A stretch of DNA of 64,000 nucleotides from Cognatazoarcus halotolerans (GTDB lineage Bacteria > Pseudomonadota > Gammaproteobacteria > Burkholderiales > Rhodocyclaceae): assembly GCF_009800965.1 (NCBI RefSeq), contig NZ_WUAF01000006.1:217064-281063 (forward strand). Direction: 5' to 3'. Below, one piece after another: positions 8,907-17,052 of this stretch. Numbering within the stretch: position 1 is the stretch's first letter; each line of letters starts with the position of its first letter. The notes below the pieces were generated by a model. That model was not told the origin of the DNA. It made no database searches and saw only the letters and a program-made list of their open reading frames with translations. The position numbers and the translations under genes were made by a program.

Positions 8907-9924
8907 CGGCACTCTCCTTTGCGACTCGGGCATTGACAGCGACCTGGCGCAGACGTGCCAGCCGCTTGTCGACCACCAGGCGGGCCCGCCACACCAGCTG
9001 CAGCCGTCCCTGGTCCGGCTCGATCAACACGGTATCGATCTGCGGCCGGGCGGGAATCAGGCGACCGTCGAAATCCCACTGCAGGGCGATATCGACGCGC
9101 GGCAGCGTGAAACGCAGCGGCGCACCGGCGGTGCAGCCGATCAGTTCCACGGGTTCGCCGCCGCTCAGTGATTCGGGTGTCACCAGTCCAGGCGGGGCGA
9201 CGTTGAAGAATCGACGGTCGAAATCGCGTGGCAGAAAGGGGGCCCGCCCGCGCTGCCACGCGTCGTCGTAGGTACCGGACCAGCCGACCCGCGGTGCCCA
9301 GTGCGGAGCGATCGGGCCCCATCCGGCCGGAAGCGGTCGGTCGGTCGGGCTCGAAATCAGCGCGGAAGGGTCTTCGATGTTGGGCAAGGGGCGATTCGCG
9401 AAGTCGGTTTCATGGCTGCCGATGAAGCCGCGACCGACCGGATTGCGCGCTTCGTATTCGGCTGGCTGTCCTTCCGATGACTGCGATTGGCCGCCGAAGG
9501 CCAGCTCCCAGCGCAGCGGCATGCGTTCGAACGCCACGGGATCGGAAATCGTCCAGTCCGATCCGGCGCGCAGCCAGTGTCGGTCGCCGAAGACACGCAG
9601 GCTGCGTCGTACCGGGCCTACGCGCAGATGCAGGTCCATGCTGCGGACCGGGCCGGAAGCGGCAACCGCACGGCCAAGAAGCAGGATATCGGTGCCGGGT
9701 TTGTCCTGGGTGAGGTCGGCGGCCGCCCGCAGGCTGCTCTGCGCAGGGTCGCCCCAATACACGTCGCCTGCCAGAAAGTTGGCCTGCTGTCCGGCCAGCT
9801 GCGGTACTCCGGTGGAGATATCGAAGCTCGCCTTGACGGCCGCATAGGCGCACTCGACACCGTCAGGGTCGGAAAAGACCGTCAGCGCGGCGGGCAAGGG
9901 CGTGGAGTTGATGACCTGCAGCAT
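8890..9924 (-). CDS. DUF2169 family protein (T6SS effector adaptor)
   Basis: A 344-residue soluble protein matching DUF2169: an N-terminal NSTPLPAALTVFSDPDGVE, the conserved KASFDI strand, the middle region ERMPLRWELAFGG, the NPVGRGF motif and the later PHWAPRVGWSGTYDDAW and LPRDFDRRFFNVAP blocks. In T6SS islands this family commonly sits between vgrG and an effector and acts as an adaptor or chaperone for loading. That is exactly its position here: 8 bp after vgrG and overlapping the AHH toxin gene. The job of delivering the AHH protein to VgrG follows from context and family knowledge. Confidence 0.85.
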   Translation of the reverse strand: MLQVINSTPLPAALTVFSDPDGVECAYAAVKASFDISTGVPQLAGQQANFLAGDVYWGDPAQSSLRAAADLTQDKPGTDILLLGRAVAASGPVRSMDLHLRVGPVRRSLRVFGDRHWLRAGSDWTISDPVAFERMPLRWELAFGGQSQSSEGQPAEYEARNPVGRGFIGSHETDFANRPLPNIEDPSALISSPTDRPLPAGWGPIAPHWAPRVGWSGTYDDAWQRGRAPFLPRDFDRRFFNVAPPGLVTPESLSGGEPVELIGCTAGAPLRFTLPRVDIALQWDFDGRLIPARPQIDTVLIEPDQGRLQLVWRARLVVDKRLARLRQVAVNARVAKESADDAGR

Positions 9925-9932
9925 GTGGGCGA

Positions 9933-12029
9933 TCAGTTCTCCGCGATTTTCGAGCCCTTGACCACGACGTTGCCCGAGGCCTTGATTCCGATCTTGCCGC
10001 TGCCGGACACGGTGATGTCCTTGCCCTTGAGCTGGATGGTGCCGTCCTTCTTGAGGGTGATGCTGGCACTGCCGGTCTTGATGGTGATCTGATCGCCTGC
10101 CTCGATCATCAATGTCTTGCCGATCTGGAGCTTGTCGTCAGTGCCGATACTGGTGTTGCGCGCCTTGCCCACGTCGAGCTGCTGGTTGGCGCCAATGGTG
10201 AGGGCGTGGTCCTTGCCGATGTCGTAGGTTTCGTTGCCGCCGACCGACATGGTGCGGTTGGCACCGACTGCGACCGATTCGTTCTGCCCGACGCTTTCGC
10301 TACGATTGCTGCCGACCGTGATGTTCTCGTTCGCACCGACCGACTCGGTCCGGTCGGCACCGATCGTCACGGTCTGGTTGCTGCCGATGGTGATGCTTTC
10401 ATTGTTGCCGACGGATTCGCTTCGGTTGTTGCCGACCGAGACGGTCTCGTCGTGCTCGATGCGCTTGTTGCGATCGTTTCCGACCGTGTGCGTCTCGTTG
10501 TTCTCGACGCTGATGTCCTGGTTCTTCTCGGCGTGGATCAGGAGTTGTTCGTCGCCCTTCTTGTCCTCGAAGCGGATCTCGTTGAAGTTGCCGGTGCCGC
10601 CGCCCTTGGTGGAGCGCGTCTTGATGCCGGTCTGGGTCATGTTCGCCGGCAGCTCGTATGGGGGCATCTGTTCGGCGTTGTATACGCGGCCGGTGATGAT
10701 TGGCTGGTCCGGATCACCCTCGAGAAATTCGACGATGACCTCCTGCCCGATCCGCGGGATGGCGATGAACCCCCAGTTCTTGCCGGCCCACGGGTGGGAA
10801 ACACGGATCCAGCAGGAGCTGTGCTCGTCGCGCTTGCCGTAGCGATCCCAGTGGAACTGCACCTTCACCCGGCCGTACTTGTCGGTGTGGATCTCGTCGC
10901 CGGCCGGGCCGACCACCATCGCCGTTTGCGGCCCCCGGATCCGTGGCCGCGGCGTGAGACGCAGGGGCCGGAAATCCTGGCGGCTGTTGAGCGCGGTGAA
11001 TCCGCATTCGAAACGGCTGCCGCTGCCGTCGGCCGATTCGTTGCCTTCGTCGAGCAGGTTCAGCTTCGCTTCGGTGATCAGGTATTCGCGGTTCTGGTCG
11101 CGGCGCGCGTGGCCGTCGAGCTTGAAAAGGTAGCCGACCGCCAGACCCCGAGCGCTGGTGCGAGCCTGCGCGAGCTCGAAGCGCGCCTGCTGCTCGTCGA
11201 TTCTCACCTGCGCGTAGTGGTTGCCGTCGTTCGCTTCGGTGAACTCGCCCGGATAGTCGAAGATTTCGTGCTTGCCCTGATCGTGGCCGCGCGGCACGCT
11301 GGCGGATGCCTCGAGTTTCGTCGAGGGTTTGATGAAATCGAAGTCGATCAGCATCGCCTTGCCGGGAACCACCTGGCGCTCGAAGCGCCAGCTGCTGACG
11401 AAGCCGCGCTCATCGAAGCCGCCCTGGCGGTTCTCGACGAATTCGATCTCCTCGTAATCGGTGATGCTGGTGTGGGCGGCATAGGCATCCGCGAGCACCA
11501 GGGTGCATTTGCCCGATTTGTGCTCGAAGAAGTAATAGATTCCTTCCTCCTCGAGCAGGCGGCTGACAAAATCGAGATCGGTCTCGCGATACTGCACGCA
11601 ATACTCGCGCTTCCGGTAGGTGCCGCTCAATGCGGTCCGAAAGTCCGCGAATGCGAATTCGCCGAAAATCTGCTTGACGATTTCGGGGACCGTCATCTCC
11701 TGGAAAATGCGGCAGTCCGCGGTGCGGCCGAGAAACCATGGCCATGGCCGCATGCTCATCTGGTAGGTCTGGAAGCGGCCGCGTGTGCCGGTATGCGCGA
11801 AGCGGGTGACATGCCCGCTGAAGAAGCGCTTCCCCCCTGTCGGCAACATCACGCGCAGGCTGACCGGCTGACCGAGAATCGCGTCGAGGTCGATGTCCGT
11901 CCCGTCGCTGAGGCATTCGATCTCGTACTCGCTGACGCGTGACAGCGCTTCGGTCGCGTCGAGCGCATGAAACAGCAGGATGCCATCGCCCAGCGGCGTG
12001 ACCAGTTCGAATTGGGCTTGATCTGCCAC
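9933..12029 (-). CDS. vgrG: T6SS spike protein VgrG (TssI)
   Basis: A 698-residue VgrG that starts with GTG at 12029 (an AGG lies about 8 bases before it). Residues 1-360 are the gp27-like part (PLGDGILLFHALDATEALS, YEIECLS, FSGHVTRF, YQMSMRPWPWFLGR, FVSRLLEEEGIYYFFEH). Residues about 370-470 are the gp5 OB fold with the typical GDEIHTDKYGRVKVQFHWDR, SSCWIRVSHPWAGKNWG and VIVEFLEGDPDQPII motifs. The rest is the beta-helical needle, including a run of 8-residue repeats (SVGNNES, TIGADRT and similar) between about residues 510 and 630. No extra toxin domain follows, so the cargo is encoded separately. It heads the minus-strand island. Confidence 0.95.
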   Translation of the reverse strand: MADQAQFELVTPLGDGILLFHALDATEALSRVSEYEIECLSDGTDIDLDAILGQPVSLRVMLPTGGKRFFSGHVTRFAHTGTRGRFQTYQMSMRPWPWFLGRTADCRIFQEMTVPEIVKQIFGEFAFADFRTALSGTYRKREYCVQYRETDLDFVSRLLEEEGIYYFFEHKSGKCTLVLADAYAAHTSITDYEEIEFVENRQGGFDERGFVSSWRFERQVVPGKAMLIDFDFIKPSTKLEASASVPRGHDQGKHEIFDYPGEFTEANDGNHYAQVRIDEQQARFELAQARTSARGLAVGYLFKLDGHARRDQNREYLITEAKLNLLDEGNESADGSGSRFECGFTALNSRQDFRPLRLTPRPRIRGPQTAMVVGPAGDEIHTDKYGRVKVQFHWDRYGKRDEHSSCWIRVSHPWAGKNWGFIAIPRIGQEVIVEFLEGDPDQPIITGRVYNAEQMPPYELPANMTQTGIKTRSTKGGGTGNFNEIRFEDKKGDEQLLIHAEKNQDISVENNETHTVGNDRNKRIEHDETVSVGNNRSESVGNNESITIGSNQTVTIGADRTESVGANENITVGSNRSESVGQNESVAVGANRTMSVGGNETYDIGKDHALTIGANQQLDVGKARNTSIGTDDKLQIGKTLMIEAGDQITIKTGSASITLKKDGTIQLKGKDITVSGSGKIGIKASGNVVVKGSKIAEN
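10140..10510 (-). repeat. Octapeptide repeat tract in VgrG needle
   Basis: The DNA encodes roughly 14 consecutive imperfect 24-bp units whose protein consensus is (S/T)(V/I)Gx(N/D)xxx. They form the C-terminal triple-stranded beta-helix of the spike. The regular DNA repeat makes this segment prone to misassembly and to slippage in whole units. Confidence 0.7.
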
Positions 12030-12278
12030 GGTTATTACCTAATCAGGTTGGAACGTCCAGTCGCGACCGTAAAGCGGCTTTATCTTATGGTAAATCGCCG
12101 GGGCTGTGTGATGCCGGGCGCTCGACACCCCGGCGGAAGCTGTGCCTGCCGGTGGTCCGCAATCCTTTTCAGTGCGATGCTGCGCGCGTGTCCTGAGCAG
12201 ACGATGTATTTCGCCGACGGCGGGCGCACGGCCGCCTGGTAGACAGGCATGTTTCGATCGAAGCGTGGTGCGTGGTGT
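12030..12278. other. Intergenic region upstream of vgrG
   Basis: This 249-bp stretch separates the REC-GGDEF-EAL stop from the vgrG start; both genes are on the minus strand. It should hold the promoter of the vgrG island. I searched the minus strand for a sigma-54 site (GG-N10-GC) and for a convincing -35/-10 pair and found neither. A GC-rich inverted repeat (GCCGGG at 12113-12118, CCCGGC at 12129-12134) could be a weak terminator for the upstream gene, but no T-tract follows it. Confidence 0.4.
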
Positions 12279-14081
12279 TCAGACCGTGACCAGTTGGGGC
12301 AGCAAGGCCTGATATTCGGCGGCTGGAACCGCCTTGCTGAAGAGGAATCCCTGGCAGGCGTCGCATCCGTGTGCCCGCAGGAAGGCGAGCTGCTCGAGGG
12401 TTTCGACGCCTTCGGCGACCACGGTCATGTCGAGGCTGTGCGCCAGCGCGAGGATCGCGCGGACGATTGCGGCGCTGTCGGTGCTGCTGTCGACGTCCAC
12501 GAGAAAACTGCGGTCGATCTTGAGCTCATCGATCGGTAGCGTGCGCAGGTAGGAAAGCGACGAATAGCCTGTTCCGAAATCGTCGATCGACAGGTGCAGT
12601 CCCAGCGCCCGCAACTCGCCGAGCAACTTCGCGGCCTGTTCCTGCTCGGTCATGAGAAGCGATTCGGTGACCTCGATCTTGAGCTGGCTGGCGCTGATGC
12701 CGAATCGCGAGAGCGTGGCACGCACATGATCGACGAAGGACTTTTCGCGGAACTGCTGCACCGAGACATTGACTGCAATCACGCCGGGATCGCGGCCGTT
12801 CGCGATCCATTCCGCGAGTTGACCACATGCCTCTTCGATCGCCCGCCGGCCGATCTCGACGATCAGGCCTGTTTCTTCCGCCAGCGGGATGAACTCGGCC
12901 GGCGAAACGTAGCCGCGTTGTGGATGCTTCCAGCGCAGCAGACCTTCCGCGCCGATGACCGTTTCGGTCGCGACATCGTACTTGGGCTGGTAGTAGAGGC
13001 GCAGTTCATGCCTTTCCATGGCGTGCCGCAGGTCGGTCTCGAGGTCGAGGCGGTCGATGGCCCGTTCGTTGAGTTCGGGCGAATAGAAGCAGAACGCACC
13101 GTTTGCGTTGCTCAGATCCGTCTGCAGCGAGCGCACCGCGACGCCCGCGTTGCCAAGCAGTTTGTTGGTGTCCAGTTCGTGTTCGGGAAAGGTCGCGATG
13201 CCGATATTGAAGGTCAGATAGAGATCCTGCGAACGAAGGCGAAATGGTATCGCCATGGCTTCGAGCAGGCTGCGGGCGATGCGGGCAATCTGCTCCGGCC
13301 GCAGGTTGCCGCTGAGCAAAAGCGCAAATTCGTCGCCGCCGAGCCGGCTCAGCTCGGAAATGCTGCCGGCCTGAAGGAGGATCGAAGCCACCGGGTCGTG
13401 CTGAATCTCCGTGGCCAGCCGTCGCGCGACGTGCTGAAGCAGCTCGTCGGCGAGCGCGGGCCCGAGCGCTTCGTTGAGGCGTCTGAAGCGTTTGATGTCG
13501 ATGTGCAGAAGGGCCCCGTGATAACCGGCATGCCGAGCCTGATTCAAGGCCCATTCAAGCCGGTCGACCAGCATCTGCCGGTTCGGCAGACCGGTGAGGC
13601 GGTCGAAGTTGGCGAGACGGTCCTGATAGGCTTTTGCGTTGAGGGTGTTGCGTACCCTCAGTACCAATTCACTCTCGTCGACAGGTTTTGCGAGGAAATC
13701 GGTGGCGCCCATCTCTAGCGCGCGCAAGCGGGTCGGCGCATCGGACGAGGAAGTGAGCACCACGACCGGCAGATGCTCGAAGCGCTCGTTTCCGCGGATG
13801 TAGGCGAGAATCTCGAAACCGCTCACGTGGGGCATCATGAGATCGAGGAGCACGATGTCGGGGCGTTCGCGCTCAAGGGTCGGAATCGCCTCGCGGGCAT
13901 CGGAGGTCAACACGAAATGCTGGTAACCGGCATCCTCCAGAAAGATCTGAATCGTGTCGAGCGTGATCGACTCGTCGTCGACCAGCATGATGCGGGCGCG
14001 CCTCAGCAAGGTCGTGTTACCACGGGGACGCCCGGATGAGTCTCTCGTGCCCGATATCTCATTGTTCGACGATTGAGTCAT
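12279..14081 (-). CDS. Response regulator with GGDEF and EAL domains
   Basis: A 600-residue three-domain protein. REC (about 29-145) has the acidic pair DDE, the phospho-acceptor Asp in DIVLLDLMMP and the Lys in FLAKPVD. GGDEF (about 160-325) has an intact RLGGDEFALLL. EAL (about 335-590) has GAEGLLRW in place of the usual EALLRW, but keeps NVSVQQF, EVTES, the DDFGTGYSSLSYL loop, KIDRSF and VAEGVET. It could therefore both make and break c-di-GMP. The EGL variant keeps the catalytic Glu. The gene lies 73 bp after the hybrid kinase, which very likely phosphorylates its REC domain, linking that kinase to c-di-GMP output. Confidence 0.92.
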   Translation of the reverse strand: MTQSSNNEISGTRDSSGRPRGNTTLLRRARIMLVDDESITLDTIQIFLEDAGYQHFVLTSDAREAIPTLERERPDIVLLDLMMPHVSGFEILAYIRGNERFEHLPVVVLTSSSDAPTRLRALEMGATDFLAKPVDESELVLRVRNTLNAKAYQDRLANFDRLTGLPNRQMLVDRLEWALNQARHAGYHGALLHIDIKRFRRLNEALGPALADELLQHVARRLATEIQHDPVASILLQAGSISELSRLGGDEFALLLSGNLRPEQIARIARSLLEAMAIPFRLRSQDLYLTFNIGIATFPEHELDTNKLLGNAGVAVRSLQTDLSNANGAFCFYSPELNERAIDRLDLETDLRHAMERHELRLYYQPKYDVATETVIGAEGLLRWKHPQRGYVSPAEFIPLAEETGLIVEIGRRAIEEACGQLAEWIANGRDPGVIAVNVSVQQFREKSFVDHVRATLSRFGISASQLKIEVTESLLMTEQEQAAKLLGELRALGLHLSIDDFGTGYSSLSYLRTLPIDELKIDRSFLVDVDSSTDSAAIVRAILALAHSLDMTVVAEGVETLEQLAFLRAHGCDACQGFLFSKAVPAAEYQALLPQLVTV

Positions 14082-14154
14082 CTGTGCCCGTTGTCGGCGC
14101 GTCCGAAAATATCCATCTCTCGTAATAGCGGCTTCACCGCGTGAAACTTGAGTG

Positions 14155-17052
14155 TCATGGTGCCAAAGGCCGACTAGCGGCTGACTCGGTATCGGTCGCG
14201 GGGGACGGCGCTTCCTGTGGCACGGCCATGCGCCGAGTCAGTTCCGCGATCTCCGCAACGCGTGATGCGCAGCGTCCGGCGTCGTTTGCGCCGGCCGCGT
14301 TTTCGAGATCGGCAGCAGGCTCCGTGAATGCATCGAATCCGACCGTTCCGGCGGCGCCCTTGAGCCAATGGGCGAGATTCGACAGCGCGGCAAGATCCCG
14401 TTCCATCAGTGCCGCCTCGATGAGCGGCATCTGCGTTCGCATGCGGTGCACAAAATTGGTGATTACCCGGTGCAGCCGCGGGTTGTCCTCGAGTCGTGAG
14501 CGCAGCGGCCCGGTCGTCGGCACGGGCAGGGCTTCTGCCGGCGGGATCCTTGGTTGCGGGCCGGGCGGCGGCGATGCCGAGGGGTGCGAGGGCGCGGTAA
14601 TCCGTCGTGCGAGACGTTCGATGGTGCGGACGTGTCGGGCGCAGGCGTCGCTGTCGGCGCCGCGTGCCGCTTCTTCAAGCTCGGCGGCCGGTTCGGTGAA
14701 GTCATCGAATCCGACCGTACCGCCGGCACCCTTGAGCCAGTGGGCGAGCGCGGCAAGATCTTCGTGCCGGCCTTCCGCCTGCGCTGCCTGGAGCAATGGC
14801 AGTTGCGTGCCCATGCGTTCGACGAAGCGCCCGATCACGCCGTGCATGCGTTCCTTGCCCGCGAGTCGCGAATGGATCGGAGCGAGGCTGTCGGTCGCTT
14901 GCGGTGCGTGGCCGGATCGGGCGCGCGGTGCGGTTCCGCTTTCCTGGTGGCCACCGACGATGTGCGCAATGGTCGCCAGCAGGGCATCGATGTCTACCGG
15001 TTTGGTGAGGTACGCGGTACAGCCGGCGGCGATCACTTCCTGTTCGAAACCGCGCATCGCGTTGGCAGTGAGTGCCACGATCGGCGTGCTGAGGCCTGCC
15101 TGCCGGAGGGCGCGGGTAGCGGTGAAACCGTCCATCACCGGCATCTGCATGTCCATCAGAATCAGGTCATAGGCGTTTTCGCGTGCCATGTCGATCGCAA
15201 CCTGGCCATTCTCCGCCTCGTGTGGCGAGAGCCCGAATTCACCGAGCACGGTGGCCACCAGTTCGCGGTTTTCCGGGCCGTCGTCGACTACCAGGATTCG
15301 GGCGGCGGTCGGCAGAACCCAGCGTGGTGCTTCGATCGCGCTCTCCTGTGCGATCGAAGCGGCCAGCGCGGCTTCGTCGAGCATGCGGACGCCTTCGAGT
15401 GCGCCGGTCGCGATCGTGGCGTGAAATGTGCTCCCCTGTCCCGGTGTGCTGGTTGCAACGATGTCGCCGCCAAGTGCGCGAGCGAATCTGCGGCTGATCG
15501 CGAGCCCCAGACCGGTGCCGCCGAAGCGCCGGTTGACGCTGCTGTCGGCCTGCACGAAAGGTTCGAAAACACTCGCGACCTTGTCAGCCGGAATACCGAT
15601 TCCGCTGTCCCGCACATCGAGGCAAAGCAATGCGGAATCGCCCTCGGGGCGGAGCGAAAGTCTCACCGATACACCACCGCGTTCGGTGAATTTGATTGCG
15701 TTACCGATCAGGTTGGTCAGGATCTGGCGAACCCGCGGCGCATCGGTGATCACGCTTTCGGGGAGCAAGCCGTCGACCGCGAGCGTCAGTTCGAGACCCT
15801 TTTCTTCGGCCTTCACGCTCATCGTGCGGACCACCTGGTGCGCCAGTTCAAACGGCGACATGGGCAGCAACTCGACTTCGAGCTGCCCCGATTCGACCTT
15901 GGAGAGATCGAGGATGTCATTGATCAGTGCGAGCAGGTGGGTGCCGCTGGCGTGGATGGTGTCGAGGTGGTGTCCGGCGTTGCGATCTCCGCGGGTATAG
16001 CCCCTGCGCAGCAATTCGGTGAAACCGAGAATGGCGTTCATCGGGGTGCGGATTTCGTGGCTCATGTTGGCGAGGAAGTCGCTCTTCGCACGGTTCGCGG
16101 CATCGGCGGCATTTTTCGCCTTCTCCAGTTCGATGCTGTTTTCCTCGATTTCGGTGATGTCGTCCACGCTCACCAGCACACCGCCGGGCTTGCCGTCGCC
16201 GCCGAGTACCGGCGCACAGTTGATCTGGAAGGTGCGAAGGTTCCTGCCGGTATCAAGCATGTGCAGTGTGTGATTCACCTGCGCTTCACCGTCGCGCAGC
16301 GCGCGCGTCCACGGCAGCTGATCCACTCCGAGCGCGGTGCCTTCGGGCGAGGCCCATGGAAGGGCGGTGGCGCGCATGCCTACCAGAGAGGCAGAACTTT
16401 CACCGACGAATTCGGCAAATGCCCGGTTGGCAAGAACCACGGTCTGCCTGCGGTCGAGCACGAGCAGGCCCTCGGTGAGGGTGTCGAGGGCGTTGCGGAC
16501 CCGGCTGGGTACCGCCCCGGACGGATCGAGATGACGCAGGACCTTGCGCAGGTAGAAATAGAACGCCGCCAGCGAACTGACGAAGACGAACAGCACAAGC
16601 TTGACCAGCGGGTTGTCGCCGATCGCAACCAGCCCGGTTTCGTTGATCGGGCGAAAGCGCAGTTCGAGTTGGCCCCAGGTCTTCTCGCCGGCAAGAATGG
16701 GAACCTGTATCTGTTCATCGGTCGAGATATCCCTGCCGGTCAGGGTCCAGTTGCGCGCGTGCGGGCCGACCTCCACGGCGATCTCGCCATTGCTCGCGCG
16801 CAAGGCCGCCGAGAGAATGTCGTCGTTCCGTTTGACCAGCAGCCGCAATGCCGGCGCCAGCCATTGCAACTCTCCGCGCGAGGCGATTTCGGCCGAACTG
16901 GCTGCGATCGATTCGGCCAGCATCACCCGGCCGTTACGTACTGCGGAGGTCTTGTCGGGGATCAGCCCTAGGAAGGCTGCAACGAGCAGTATGCTGACCA
17001 CCAGGAAAGCCAGGCCGAGGGAGATGTGCGCCTTGGCGCTGAGTTTGCCCAT
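14155..17052 (-). CDS. Membrane hybrid sensor histidine kinase with receiver and two HPt domains
   Basis: A 965-residue protein, in order: TM helix (about 9-30), periplasmic sensor region (about 31-148), TM helix (about 149-172), PAS domain (about 185-305), HisKA with the phospho-acceptor His in [16 protein letters not shown], HATPase with DNA-gyrase-like boxes ([28 protein letters not shown]), REC with [15 protein letters not shown], and two consecutive HPt domains. Each HPt has an acceptor His in a very similar AHWLKGAxGTVGFD motif. The start ATG shares one base with the stop of the giant protein gene (TGATG), so translation is coupled. Likely partner: the REC-GGDEF-EAL protein downstream. 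The signal sensed is unknown. Confidence 0.92.
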   Translation of the reverse strand: MGKLSAKAHISLGLAFLVVSILLVAAFLGLIPDKTSAVRNGRVMLAESIAASSAEIASRGELQWLAPALRLLVKRNDDILSAALRASNGEIAVEVGPHARNWTLTGRDISTDEQIQVPILAGEKTWGQLELRFRPINETGLVAIGDNPLVKLVLFVFVSSLAAFYFYLRKVLRHLDPSGAVPSRVRNALDTLTEGLLVLDRRQTVVLANRAFAEFVGESSASLVGMRATALPWASPEGTALGVDQLPWTRALRDGEAQVNHTLHMLDTGRNLRTFQINCAPVLGGDGKPGGVLVSVDDITEIEENSIELEKAKNAADAANRAKSDFLANMSHEIRTPMNAILGFTELLRRGYTRGDRNAGHHLDTIHASGTHLLALINDILDLSKVESGQLEVELLPMSPFELAHQVVRTMSVKAEEKGLELTLAVDGLLPESVITDAPRVRQILTNLIGNAIKFTERGGVSVRLSLRPEGDSALLCLDVRDSGIGIPADKVASVFEPFVQADSSVNRRFGGTGLGLAISRRFARALGGDIVATSTPGQGSTFHATIATGALEGVRMLDEAALAASIAQESAIEAPRWVLPTAARILVVDDGPENRELVATVLGEFGLSPHEAENGQVAIDMARENAYDLILMDMQMPVMDGFTATRALRQAGLSTPIVALTANAMRGFEQEVIAAGCTAYLTKPVDIDALLATIAHIVGGHQESGTAPRARSGHAPQATDSLAPIHSRLAGKERMHGVIGRFVERMGTQLPLLQAAQAEGRHEDLAALAHWLKGAGGTVGFDDFTEPAAELEEAARGADSDACARHVRTIERLARRITAPSHPSASPPPGPQPRIPPAEALPVPTTGPLRSRLEDNPRLHRVITNFVHRMRTQMPLIEAALMERDLAALSNLAHWLKGAAGTVGFDAFTEPAADLENAAGANDAGRCASRVAEIAELTRRMAVPQEAPSPATDTESAASRPLAP

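Noticed and set aside
10206..11942. Long plus-strand open frame opposite vgrG
   Set aside because: It is the antisense shadow of a GC-rich gene; the product is a low-complexity Val/Ala/Asp sequence with no recognisable domain, and the minus-strand VgrG is certain.
12113..12134. GC-rich inverted repeat after the GGDEF-EAL gene as a terminator
   Set aside because: The 6-bp stem has a 10-base loop and no T-tract on the minus strand; it is too weak to call.
14554..16971. 805-codon plus-strand frame opposite the hybrid kinase
   Set aside because: Antisense shadow; the kinase domains on the minus strand are complete and the shadow has no motif.
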